64,000 bases of DNA from Planctomycetota bacterium (GTDB taxonomy: Bacteria; Planctomycetota; UBA1135; UBA2386). A program made the translations under genes and the position numbers. Positions 16,683-24,946 of this stretch are shown here, piece after piece. A model generated the notes under the pieces. That model was not told the origin of the DNA, did not search any database, and was given only the letters and a program-made list of their open reading frames with translations. Location of the stretch: the NCBI GenBank assembly GCA_014192625.1, contig BJHM01000017.1:17104-81103 (forward strand), written 5' to 3'. Positions within the stretch are counted from its first letter, which is position 1. Every line of letters starts with the position of its first letter.

Positions 16683-17471
16683 ATGATTCGTCATGTTCGC
16701 TTCTTCGTGCTGGCCTTGTCCGCGCTCGCTGTTTCTGTCACCGCACAGGTTGCTGCGCCCGTGCCGCTGCCTGCTGACAAGGAGTTGCAGGATATCCTGA
16801 AAACACTCAAGGAGGTCGTCGCTGACAGGAAGATGGCGCGCGATGCTGAGGGGCTTGACTCGATTGCGACCATGCTGAAAAAGTGGGAAGCAGGACTCAA
16901 CGACAAGGACCAGGAGACAGTCGTGAAGGGGCTCGACGGCGTTTTCTATCAGGGCAAGCTGCGCGATGCCGACAAGTTGCAGCTCTATACCGCGGCGGCG
17001 GTCGCCCTAGGCAGGCTTGGCAAGAGCGGTGGCAAGCCTTTGATGGAGGCCATCAAAGGCTCCCGCTTTCCCAGCAAGCGGGAATGGATGCCGATGCGGG
17101 AGATACTGCTAAAGCAACTTGGCAAGACTATGGATGAAGGGGCCATCGAGATGCTGGTCAAGCTCGCAAAGTCCGATCCCGAACCGGCAATCGAGGCAGC
17201 GGCGGGCGAGGCGCTCGGCAACTTTGATCAGAGCAAGGACCAGATCCGCAAAGACATCGTCAATGCCCTGTTGATCAAGTGGGGCGAGTTTGAGAGCAAG
17301 GCGATCCCTATCGACCCGGGGAATCTCGAGGCGCAAAATGCGCGCAGCGCCTTGACTGTGATCTCCGGCAAGTGGAACGACACCTTGCGCCGTCTGACGC
17401 GTCAAAACTTGGACAAGTTCGGGCAGTGGCAGACGTGGTTCAACAAGAACAAGAACAAGGAGTGGAAGTGA
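16683..17471 (+). CDS. Secreted HEAT-repeat-like protein
   Basis: This 262-residue protein has a clear signal peptide (MIRHVRFFVLALSALAVSVTAQ, cleavage probably after TAQ). The mature part is helical with HEAT-like pairs: LYTAAAVALGRLGKSGGKPL and AIEAAAGEALGNFDQS resemble single HEAT repeats. The C-terminus is basic (NKNKNKEWK). A GAGG Shine-Dalgarno at 16672-16675 supports ATG 16683. It is probably a periplasmic binding or scaffold protein. It follows the TPR/HExxH gene by about 100 bp and may share its transcript. Confidence 0.7.
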   Translation: MIRHVRFFVLALSALAVSVTAQVAAPVPLPADKELQDILKTLKEVVADRKMARDAEGLDSIATMLKKWEAGLNDKDQETVVKGLDGVFYQGKLRDADKLQLYTAAAVALGRLGKSGGKPLMEAIKGSRFPSKREWMPMREILLKQLGKTMDEGAIEMLVKLAKSDPEPAIEAAAGEALGNFDQSKDQIRKDIVNALLIKWGEFESKAIPIDPGNLEAQNARSALTVISGKWNDTLRRLTRQNLDKFGQWQTWFNKNKNKEWK

Positions 17472-17537
17472 GCGCCGTTTTTTCGCAGCTGGCAGAGCAG
17501 CGGAAGCACGGGCAGTTGGCAGCGTCCTAGCGCACGT

Positions 17538-18629
17538 ATGGTTGTGCGTAAAATTTTTGGCAGCAGGTTGCTGACTCTCGCCGCATTTGCCGCATTGATC
17601 GCCTTGGTGCTCGATGGCCGCGCCAAGGCAGAGTTGTTTGGCAGGCAGGAGGTAGCGTTGCGTGCGCTGGCGGCCCACTCGGAGCAGCGCGCGGTGGCCG
17701 CCGAAGCTCACAGCGATGACCTTGCGCGCGACCTGCTGCGCATTGAGCACGACCTCGATGCGGCGTTGAATAACAGTCACGCCATCAGCGAAGCCATGGC
17801 AGCACAATTTGAGTCGCTGCAGCGCACCAGCGTCCAACGTGAGTCGGCGGCGGCTTTCGCCCAGGTGCCAATGCCGTCTGGGGTCGCGCGCTGCATCACC
17901 TTGCTGCGGGAATGCCTCGTCGCAGATGGCTTCGCCGAGTTGCGGTTCCTCAATGCCCGCGAGTGCGCAGAGAGTGAATTGCGCGGAGTGGAAGTGCTCG
18001 ACGTGGATGCCTCGGGCGGCACCGAGTTGATCGTGGCGGCGCGCATGACTGTCACGCTCGATCGCGCAGAAGGCACACTCGCCCTGCGCTTCTACGACGG
18101 CATGCGGCGAGCTTCGGGCCTGCGCATTGAGTTGCCTCCCGAGGGACACGATCGGCGGTTTCGCCCAGTCACTGGGCCGATGTTCGAGAGCAAACTGCCG
18201 TTTCTTTTGCGTGTGATCGGCGAGTATCCAGTGCAAACGGCGGCGGCCTTGCCGGCAATGACCAGCACCATCGATGTTGCCACCAAGCGCGATTGGATTT
18301 TGCGCGTGGACGAGTTGCTAGCAGAGGCCGGCACTGAGTTGCATTTGCATTTGGCCGACTTTCAAGACCTCGACGGCGGTGTGTTTGGTCGCGTGCGGCT
18401 TGCGGGCTACGAACAGGACAAGCGCTTGGCAATGACGGCGGACTGCAGCGAACTGTCGTTCGAGGTGGACGTGCAATCCGGCATCGTTTCGTTGTTGTTG
18501 CGCAGTGGGACCTTGCACGGCAAGGGCGGTGAGTCGACCATCGCAAAAGACGGATTTCGCATGTTGCTTCCCAAGATCAATCCCAAGGCTGCCTCGCTTG
18601 CGCTGCTAGGCATGGTGGTGCAGCGTTGA
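17538..18629 (+). CDS. Membrane-anchored coiled-coil protein of unknown function
   Basis: A single hydrophobic segment at residues about 10-26 (RLLTLAAFAALIALVLDG) anchors the protein. Residues about 35-105 are charged and heptad-like (EQRAVAAEAHSDDLARDLLRI...), predicting a coiled coil. The remaining 250 residues look mostly beta-strand (LRGVEVLDVDASGGTELIVAARMTVTLDR), with no motif I know. The topology suggests a periplasmic folded domain on a stalk. It overlaps the polyprenyl synthase gene by 4 bases, so it is translationally coupled to an isoprenoid operon, though nothing in the protein suggests an enzymatic role there. Confidence 0.65.
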   Translation: MVVRKIFGSRLLTLAAFAALIALVLDGRAKAELFGRQEVALRALAAHSEQRAVAAEAHSDDLARDLLRIEHDLDAALNNSHAISEAMAAQFESLQRTSVQRESAAAFAQVPMPSGVARCITLLRECLVADGFAELRFLNARECAESELRGVEVLDVDASGGTELIVAARMTVTLDRAEGTLALRFYDGMRRASGLRIELPPEGHDRRFRPVTGPMFESKLPFLLRVIGEYPVQTAAALPAMTSTIDVATKRDWILRVDELLAEAGTELHLHLADFQDLDGGVFGRVRLAGYEQDKRLAMTADCSELSFEVDVQSGIVSLLLRSGTLHGKGGESTIAKDGFRMLLPKINPKAASLALLGMVVQR

Positions 18630-19573
18630 GTGCCGCGGAGAGCTTGGCCGCCTTCCGCGCCTTCTCGGCGATCTGGCTGCCGCGCATTGAAGGCGAACTC
18701 GACCGGTTGCTGCCGCCGGTCACCGAGCTGCCAGCGAAGCTGCACGAAGCAATGCGCTATGCGATGTTTCCTGGCGGCAAGCGATTGCGCCCACTACTAG
18801 CGCTGCTCGGTTGTCAGGCGAGCGGTGGCGATCCGTCGCAGGTGCTGACGGCGGCCGCGGGGCTTGAGTGCCTGCACACCTACAGCCTTGTGCATGATGA
18901 TCTGCCGTGCATGGACGATGATGACCTGCGTCGCGGGCGGCCAACCTGCCACAAGGTGTATGGAGAGGCTTTGGCGTTGCTCGTAGGCGATGCGTTATTG
19001 ACGCTCGCCTTCGCGGCGGCAGCTACCGGTGGTGCCGCCGCAGTGCAAGCGCTGGCGATTGCGGCTGGCAGTCGCGGTATGGTGGGCGGTCAGTTTGGCG
19101 ATCTCGAGGCGGAAGGCGATCGAGCCGATCACACGCCTGCGCGGGTCGAATGGATCCACGACCGGAAGACGGGCGCACTGATTACCGCTGCTCTGCTGGT
19201 TGGTGCTCATGCCGGGGCACAAAATCACCTCGCTTTACCCGAGCCGTTGCGCGCCTTGCTGAGCACCTTTGGCGATCGGTTGGGCCGGGCATTTCAGATT
19301 GCCGACGACTGCCTTGATTTGACTGGCACCGCGCAAGAATTGGGCAAAAACCCCAACGCAGATGCGGTCCACGACAAGCTCACGTGGCCGGCCATTTTTG
19401 GCCTCGACCGGAGCCTCCTGATGGCAAAAAACCTGGCCGATGAAGCCGTTTCGCTCGCGCCTCTGGTGGTCGAAACGGCGGCGATCTGGCGCGGAAGCCG
19501 CACGCCAGATCTGGACGCGGCAGTCCCGCTCCTGCAAGATGCTGCCCGCGCCGCCGTGGTGCGACGCAATTGA
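18626..19573 (+). CDS. ispA: Polyprenyl (farnesyl/geranylgeranyl) diphosphate synthase
   Basis: This enzyme condenses isopentenyl diphosphate with allylic diphosphates. The first Asp-rich motif DDLPCMD (residues 91-97) is followed by DDDLRRGRPT, and the second, DDCLD, is at 227-231. FPGGKRLRP and KTGAL are also conserved. The two-residue insertion in the first motif (DDxxxxD) is the bacterial type II FPP/GGPP synthase form. The 315 residues fit. The start appears to be TTG 18626, overlapping the previous stop; the next gene, dxs, overlaps the stop in the same way. Whether C15 or C20 is made cannot be told here, and crtE-like use is possible. Confidence 0.9.
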   Translation: MSAAESLAAFRAFSAIWLPRIEGELDRLLPPVTELPAKLHEAMRYAMFPGGKRLRPLLALLGCQASGGDPSQVLTAAAGLECLHTYSLVHDDLPCMDDDDLRRGRPTCHKVYGEALALLVGDALLTLAFAAAATGGAAAVQALAIAAGSRGMVGGQFGDLEAEGDRADHTPARVEWIHDRKTGALITAALLVGAHAGAQNHLALPEPLRALLSTFGDRLGRAFQIADDCLDLTGTAQELGKNPNADAVHDKLTWPAIFGLDRSLLMAKNLADEAVSLAPLVVETAAIWRGSRTPDLDAAVPLLQDAARAAVVRRN

Positions 19574-21543
19574 CCCTCGGAGAAGCTTTGGAACACATGT
19601 TTCCCACCCCGGTTTTTGATCGGGTTGACAACCCGGACCAGCTCAAAAAGCTCACGCCGGAAGAACTGCCCCTGCTTGCTGCAGAAATGCGCAAGGTGAT
19701 CCTCGACACAGTTGCTGTGACGGGCGGTCACTTGGGCTCTGGCATGGGCGTGGTCGAGTTGACCATCGCGCTGCACTACTTGTTCGACTTCCGCAACGAC
19801 CGCTTGGTCTTTGATGTCGGGCATCAGTGTTACCCGCACAAGTTGTTGACCGAGCGCAAAGCGCGCTTCCACACGCTGCGGCAAAAAGGCGGGCTCAGTG
19901 GTTTTAGCAACCGCTACGAGTCGCCTTACGATGCCTACTTGATGGGCCACGCCGGCACCGCGGTCAGTGCCGCGTTGGGCATCGCCATGGCGGATCGAAT
20001 GCTCGGCAATCCGCGGCACTCGGTAGCTGTGGTTGGTGACGCGGCGATGGGCTGTGGCGTGGCGTTTGAAGCGCTCAACCACGCCGGCGAACTAGAAAAG
20101 GAACGCCTGATCATTGTCCTAAACGATAACCGCTGGTCGATTGCCAAGACCGTCGGTGCCTTGTCGCGCTACCTCAACAAGGTGCGCTCGGGACCGCTCT
20201 ACAACCGCACGAAGGAAGTCCTGCACCACTTGATCCAGTCGATTCCACTGGTGGGCAAGGACCTTGATCACAAGCTCGGCGACACGGTCGACATGTTGAA
20301 GAACATCGTCGTTCCCGGCCATGTTTTTGAAGCACTGGGCTTGCGCTACTTTGGCCCGGTCGATGGTCATTCGCTGCCCGAGTTGCTCGCGACGCTGAGC
20401 AACGTGAAGGAGCTGCCGGGCGTCACTCTGGTGCATGTGAAAACGGAAAAGGGGAAGGGCGTGCCAGGCAGCGAGAATCGCTACGACCGCGCGCACGCAG
20501 CAAAGCCTCAGCCGAAAAAGGGTCAGCCCGAAAAGGTGCCGGTCGAGCCATGTGTGCTGCTACCGGTCGTGTCCTTGCAAAAGCCTGGTCGCAGTTGGAC
20601 TGAGTGGTTTGGCGAGGGCGTCGAAAAACTTGCTGCGCAGGATCCGCGCGTGCTGGCGATCACTGCGGCGATGCCCGACGGCACCGGCTTGATGGAGTTC
20701 CGCGAAAAGTTCCCCGACCGATTCATCGATGCTGGGATCGCCGAACAGCATGCAGTGGCGATGGCATCCGGTCTAGCTACGGCAGGTATGCGGCCGATCG
20801 CGGCGATCTACTCGACGTTCTTGCAGCGCGGCTACGACCAGGTTTTCCAAGAGGTCGTGCTGCAGAAGGTGCCCGTGCTGTTCGCGCTCGATCGCGGCGG
20901 TTTGGTTGGCGAGGACGGCGCCACGCACAACGGCCTCTATGACATTGCCTACCTGCGTTGCATGCCGGGCATGGTGTTGATGTCACCAAAGGACGGGCCC
21001 GAGTTGCACGAGATGCTGCGCTTTGGCCTCAGTTTGCCGGGTCCGGCGGCAGTTCGGTACGCGCGTGGCAATGCCCCGAGCCAAGGGGATCTGAATGGCT
21101 GGCACGGCAAACGTCAGTCGATCGAACTCGGTCGCATGGAGATCTTGCGTGATGGCTCGGATGGTGCTGTGTTGGCATACGGCCACATGGTGCAGACGGC
21201 GCTTGAAGCAGCTGCGTTGCTGGACAAGCGCGGCATTCATATCGAAGTCGTGAACGGTCGTTTTGCCAAGCCGATCGACGAGCAGGGTGTGCTTGCCCTT
21301 GCCAACCGCCACGATCGGATCGTCACCCTAGAAGATCACTCGCACATCGGCGGCTTTGGCAGCGCGGTGCTCGAATGCGTGGCAAGACATGGTCTTGTGC
21401 GGGCGCAGATTTCGATTATGGGAGTGCCCGACGAGATCCTTGAGCACATGAGCCGGAATCAGGTGGTTGAATACTGTGGCCTAACTGCGCAGCACGTTGC
21501 GGACCGAATCATGAGCGAGCATCGGGCGCCGCTGCGTAGCTGA
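19570..21543 (+). CDS. dxs: 1-deoxy-D-xylulose-5-phosphate synthase
   Basis: DXS makes DXP from pyruvate and glyceraldehyde 3-phosphate with thiamine diphosphate, the first step of the MEP isoprenoid pathway. Characteristic segments are GGHLGSGMGVVELTIALHYLF, DVGHQCYPHKLLT, GLSGFSNRYESPYD, GHAGTAVSAALG and the ThDP-binding GDAAMGCGVAFEALNHAG. The transketolase-type domain has RFIDAGIAEQHAVAMASG and LDRGGLVGEDGATHNG. The 657 residues fit the usual 620-650. TTG 19570 overlaps the upstream stop; ATG 19597 is the alternative start. It supplies the substrate pathway for the upstream prenyl synthase. Confidence 0.96.
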   Translation: MTLGEALEHMFPTPVFDRVDNPDQLKKLTPEELPLLAAEMRKVILDTVAVTGGHLGSGMGVVELTIALHYLFDFRNDRLVFDVGHQCYPHKLLTERKARFHTLRQKGGLSGFSNRYESPYDAYLMGHAGTAVSAALGIAMADRMLGNPRHSVAVVGDAAMGCGVAFEALNHAGELEKERLIIVLNDNRWSIAKTVGALSRYLNKVRSGPLYNRTKEVLHHLIQSIPLVGKDLDHKLGDTVDMLKNIVVPGHVFEALGLRYFGPVDGHSLPELLATLSNVKELPGVTLVHVKTEKGKGVPGSENRYDRAHAAKPQPKKGQPEKVPVEPCVLLPVVSLQKPGRSWTEWFGEGVEKLAAQDPRVLAITAAMPDGTGLMEFREKFPDRFIDAGIAEQHAVAMASGLATAGMRPIAAIYSTFLQRGYDQVFQEVVLQKVPVLFALDRGGLVGEDGATHNGLYDIAYLRCMPGMVLMSPKDGPELHEMLRFGLSLPGPAAVRYARGNAPSQGDLNGWHGKRQSIELGRMEILRDGSDGAVLAYGHMVQTALEAAALLDKRGIHIEVVNGRFAKPIDEQGVLALANRHDRIVTLEDHSHIGGFGSAVLECVARHGLVRAQISIMGVPDEILEHMSRNQVVEYCGLTAQHVADRIMSEHRAPLRS

Positions 21544-21545
21544 AC

Positions 21546-22403
21546 ATGGCTCACGTCCTAGCCCTCGGCGACGAACGCAAGGGCAGCACGAAGCCGCTGC
21601 TGGAACAGTTCGCTACGTGGCTCAAAAAGCGCGGCGACAGTTGCACGATCATCACGGACCGCGATGCGTCGTTGGCGCAGATTGTAGCGGATCTCGTGGT
21701 GGTGTTTGGTGGCGATGGTTCGCTGTTAGGTGCCGCGCGACGGATGGGTGACAACCAACTGCCGACGCTCGGCATCAATCGCGGTCGGCTGGGTTTTCTG
21801 ACCGCGTTTGAGCAAGACGAAACGAGTAAAGCCGTGGAGTTGGCGCTCGCCGGCCACCTGCGCGAAGAGCCACGCCTGTTGCTTAGGTGTTCGACGACCG
21901 CAAACCCTGCTGGCGATGCGCCGGTGCTATGCATGAACGACGGTGTTGTCAGCCGCGCTGCGGTCGGCGGCATGATTACGCTGCGGGTATGGCGACAGGA
22001 CACCGAACTTGCCACCTTCCGCGGCGACGGGCTGATCGTTGCCACCGCAGCAGGATCGACCGCATACTCGCTCGCCGCTGGGGGGCCGGTATTGAGCCCC
22101 GAACTCGATGCCTTGGTAATTACGCCGCTCGCTTCACATTCCCTCTCGGCGCGGCCGTTGGTAGTGTCCACAAGCCAAGGTCTTGAGATCGAAGTGCTCG
22201 ACAGCGGCAACAAGCGCTACGCCTGGTTTCAAGTGGACGGCCAAGTGCAGATGCAGGTGCCGGTTGGTGGCCGTGCGGTCTTGCTTCCTGCACCGGTCCG
22301 GTTTCGGCACCTGTCGCTGGGTCCGCAGCAGTTTTTTGCGGCGCTGCACGCCAAACTCGGATTTGCTGACCTGCCGGGGCCGCGAAAAAAGCACGTGACC
22401 TGA
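21546..22403 (+). CDS. nadK: NAD kinase
   Basis: NAD kinase phosphorylates NAD to NADP. The GGDG catalytic motif is at residues 55-58 (VVVFGGDGSLLGAAR), followed by LGINRGRLGFLT. The second conserved region FRGDGLIVATAAGSTAYSLAAGGP is intact, and CMNDGVV takes the place of the usual NE/ND motif. The 285 residues fit the family. ATG 21546 follows the dxs stop by 2 bp. NADPH demand by the MEP pathway reductases gives a plausible reason for the linkage. Two small hairpins follow the stop (22407-22419 and 22426-22439). Confidence 0.95.
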   Translation: MAHVLALGDERKGSTKPLLEQFATWLKKRGDSCTIITDRDASLAQIVADLVVVFGGDGSLLGAARRMGDNQLPTLGINRGRLGFLTAFEQDETSKAVELALAGHLREEPRLLLRCSTTANPAGDAPVLCMNDGVVSRAAVGGMITLRVWRQDTELATFRGDGLIVATAAGSTAYSLAAGGPVLSPELDALVITPLASHSLSARPLVVSTSQGLEIEVLDSGNKRYAWFQVDGQVQMQVPVGGRAVLLPAPVRFRHLSLGPQQFFAALHAKLGFADLPGPRKKHVT

Positions 22404-22475
22404 GTAGCAATAGCATTGCTTGGTGCTAGGCTGTCCTAGGATCGGCAATCTCAGGTTTGCCGAAGACTTTGCCTT

Positions 22476-22521
22476 CTATTTATTACCGAGCGTAAATGAA
22501 GTGCGGACCAAGATTATTTGG
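22476..22521 (+). promoter_or_regulatory. Shared upstream element, copy 2
   Basis: The second copy of the element at 14066-14110, with shared TATTT, CCGA and a GTGCGxACCAAGA core. Here it ends about 70 bp before the ATG of a secreted PPC protein. The 22404-22591 spacer is clearly more AT-rich than the flanking genes, consistent with a promoter region. No regulator is known. Confidence 0.4.
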
Positions 22522-22591
22522 CGATGCGGCAAACATGAGGATTTTCATTGAGAGTAATCGCCAAGTGGCCTAACTATGATAAGTCCATTAT

Positions 22592-24013
22592 ATGCCTCGT
22601 TTCATGTTTTACTGTGTGGCTGGTTGGTTTGCGTGCGCCGCTGCGCATGCCCAATCCGTTACAGAGATTGAGCCGAATGACCTCCTAGGCAATGCCATGG
22701 CCATTTCATCTGGCGTGCAGATCGAGGCTAGCATTGCCGTGGCGAGTGATGTTGATGTCTATAAAGTCACCTTATCAGCGCCCGGCGATATTTTGGCGTG
22801 GACCGGGCCAGGTGCCATTGGCCAGATTGGGGACACCCAACTTTTGTTATTGGATGCCACGGGTTTGGTTCTGGCGGACGTCAATGACGGGCCGGTCCTG
22901 ACCTTTGGTTTTTACTCTGAGATCAAAATCGGTGGCCTTGTCCCAGGCCTCTACTACCTGAAGGTCATCGGCTTTCTAGGGTCGACCGGAACCTACTCCC
23001 TAGATGTTGTCACTGCGCCGCTAAACACTTACATTAATAACCCAATTCTTGCGCCAGTAGCTGAGCAGGTCGAGCCAAATGACCCGCGCATAGGCGGGCA
23101 GGCCACGGCTACCGCGTGCTTCACCCTGAATACCGGCAGCCTTTCAACCGGCGGTGGCGGCATATCATGGACAAGCTCCTACGCTTGGGCAGTTGACTAC
23201 GACGTGTTTTCCTTCATCGTCCCCGCTGCTGGGGTGATCACGCTCTTCACCGATGGCGCACTCAATAACGGTCCAGGTGGCGGTGGCGGTGGCGGTGGCG
23301 GTGGCGGTGGCGGTGGCGGTGGCGGTGGCGGTGGTTCGACGGGTGGCGGCCCAATCACGGGTAATGCCACGGATACCGTGTTGCACTTATTCGACAGTCA
23401 GATGCAACGGCTTGCTTTTGACGATGACAGTGGCAAGGACTTATACTCGCAAATCGTCTATACAGTTTTGGCGCCAGGCATTTACTACACGGCAGTCAAT
23501 GGCTTTGGGGCGGCCCATGTGGGCGCATATCGACTGACCATTCTTGGCGCATTGCCGCCGCTGCCGTTGGGATTGGCCCATCTCGTCGAGGTTCTTCCTG
23601 TGCGTCAGCCGGTCGGTGGTTATCACCTTGGCTCAAGGCCTAATGCGTTTGGTTTCCTGGGTAATCCGGAACTGCCGTTGGTCGGTTCGACGCTGTGTTT
23701 AGACGTCACCAATGCGCCAACCAGCAGCTTCATCATCTCATTGTTAGACTTTGCGCTGGCGGCGGCGCCATTCCAAGGCCCGCCCTTATGTGCTGGTTGC
23801 CGACTCGACTTGCCACCGGCGACCATGATCGTTGACCTCAGGTTGAGCGATGCCAATGGCTATGCTATTTGGCCGATCCCCATTCCCTTCCGCCTCTCGT
23901 TTATAGGGAGCCGTTGTTACTTCCAGACTCTCGCGTTCGATTTCAGCCAGCCGCAGTTCGAACTGTTGGTCTCCAATCGCTGCGACGCGGTCTTTGGCGT
24001 AACGCAGTATTGA
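22592..24013 (+). CDS. Secreted protein with two PPC-like domains and a polyglycine insert
   Basis: A signal peptide (MPRFMFYCVAGWFACAAAHAQ) is followed by two bacterial pre-peptidase C-terminal-like beta domains. The first starts at residue about 25 with EIEPNDLLGNA and runs to YSLDVV. The second starts at about 155 with EQVEPNDP and ends near GAYRLTILG. A run of 20 glycines (residues 229-248) interrupts a loop of the second domain. The C-terminal 150 residues, with GSTLCLDV, CAGCRLDL and a closing LLVSNRCDAVFG, resemble the tail domain repeated in large secreted proteins of some planctomycetes; this is an impression. The protein is probably extracellular or surface-associated. Confidence 0.75.
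   Translation: MPRFMFYCVAGWFACAAAHAQSVTEIEPNDLLGNAMAISSGVQIEASIAVASDVDVYKVTLSAPGDILAWTGPGAIGQIGDTQLLLLDATGLVLADVNDGPVLTFGFYSEIKIGGLVPGLYYLKVIGFLGSTGTYSLDVVTAPLNTYINNPILAPVAEQVEPNDPRIGGQATATACFTLNTGSLSTGGGGISWTSSYAWAVDYDVFSFIVPAAGVITLFTDGALNNGPGGGGGGGGGGGGGGGGGGGGSTGGGPITGNATDTVLHLFDSQMQRLAFDDDSGKDLYSQIVYTVLAPGIYYTAVNGFGAAHVGAYRLTILGALPPLPLGLAHLVEVLPVRQPVGGYHLGSRPNAFGFLGNPELPLVGSTLCLDVTNAPTSSFIISLLDFALAAAPFQGPPLCAGCRLDLPPATMIVDLRLSDANGYAIWPIPIPFRLSFIGSRCYFQTLAFDFSQPQFELLVSNRCDAVFGVTQY
23276..23335 (+). repeat. GGTGGC microsatellite inside the PPC gene
   Basis: Twenty glycine codons, almost perfectly alternating GGT and GGC (ten hexamers, last codon GGT). The tract sits inside the second PPC domain, between NNGP and STGGG. 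It resembles the ssb tract at 4598-4642 in composition. Slippage would change the glycine count two at a time without a frameshift. Confidence 0.9.
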
Positions 24014-24059
24014 TCGACGCAGTTGTGTGCCAGCAGACAGCTGTGCAACATGGCAGCAA

Positions 24060-24866
24060 ATGAGGACCTGCGTGTTGTCGGCTGCACAAGTTGCGCAGTT
24101 CGAGCGGGATGGTTTTCTGACCGGCATTCCGGTGCTGCAAGCAACTGCGCTACTGCGTGTGCGAACGGACTTGGCGCAGCTGATCTTGAACCTCGACCAG
24201 CTTGAGCCGCGACTTTACGAGGTGGAACGCGCTTACACGGAACGTCCGGGAGAAGTCGTCTGCCATTTTCTCGGCGGCTTCCGCGTCTCCGCTTCGCTGC
24301 ACGAACTGGTCTACAACCGCGCCATAACAGAACCCTGCGCGCAACTACTGGGTGTTTTGCGACTGCGCTTCTTTCATGACCAGGTCTTTGTGAAGCCGCC
24401 TAGACACAAAGGCACGGTGCCTTGGCATCAAGACTATTCGTATTGGACTCGCACCGAACCAGCGTGCCACATCACGCTCAACCTGATGCTCGATGACGCG
24501 GATGAGGAAAGCGGTTGCGTCTGGTTCGTCCCAGGCAGTCATCGCTGGGGGCTGTTACCGAAGCTGCCATTCGACGCACCGGTCGATGCGATTCGTTCGC
24601 ATCTGCCGCCGGGCGCGACTTGGCGGCCGGTGCCTGCGCCGGTCAAGGCAGGTCATGCAACGATCCATCACTCGCACACCTTGCATGGCAGCTATGGCAA
24701 TCGGAGCGATCGGTGGCGGCGCGCCTGTGTGTTCAACTACATGGGGGACCACGTTCGAGTCGCGGACGATTCTGTGCCGTTGCTGCGCGGCGTTGCGCCG
24801 ATAAAAAGGGGCTCGGTTGTGGACGGCGAAGCGTTTCCCGTGGTGCTCGACCGCTCGCGCGCGTGA
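24060..24866 (+). CDS. Phytanoyl-CoA dioxygenase (PhyH)-like enzyme
   Basis: PhyH-family enzymes are Fe(II)/2-oxoglutarate oxygenases that hydroxylate varied small molecules. The iron site HxD is visible as WHQD with His123 and Asp125 (PWHQDYSYW). The distal His lies in HHSHTLHGSYGNRS, followed by the 2-oxoglutarate-binding arginine region RWRRACVFNYM. GCVWFVPGSHRWG is also typical. The 268 residues fit. ATG 24060 is preferred over an upstream GTG at 24027 because the family begins near LSAAQVAQFERDGFL. The substrate is unknown and the neighbours give no clue. Confidence 0.88.
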   Translation: MRTCVLSAAQVAQFERDGFLTGIPVLQATALLRVRTDLAQLILNLDQLEPRLYEVERAYTERPGEVVCHFLGGFRVSASLHELVYNRAITEPCAQLLGVLRLRFFHDQVFVKPPRHKGTVPWHQDYSYWTRTEPACHITLNLMLDDADEESGCVWFVPGSHRWGLLPKLPFDAPVDAIRSHLPPGATWRPVPAPVKAGHATIHHSHTLHGSYGNRSDRWRRACVFNYMGDHVRVADDSVPLLRGVAPIKRGSVVDGEAFPVVLDRSRA

Positions 24867-24946
24867 CCCGCGATGCTATTTTTGCGAGCTTGGGGCACAC
24901 CACCGCTGATGCAGTACCGTGCTAAAGCTCCTAGGATCTTCGCCCT

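Noticed and set aside
17109..18236. 375-codon minus-strand frame opposite the HEAT and coiled-coil genes
   Set aside because: It spans two genes and the gap between them on the other strand. It is a shadow of GC-rich codon bias.
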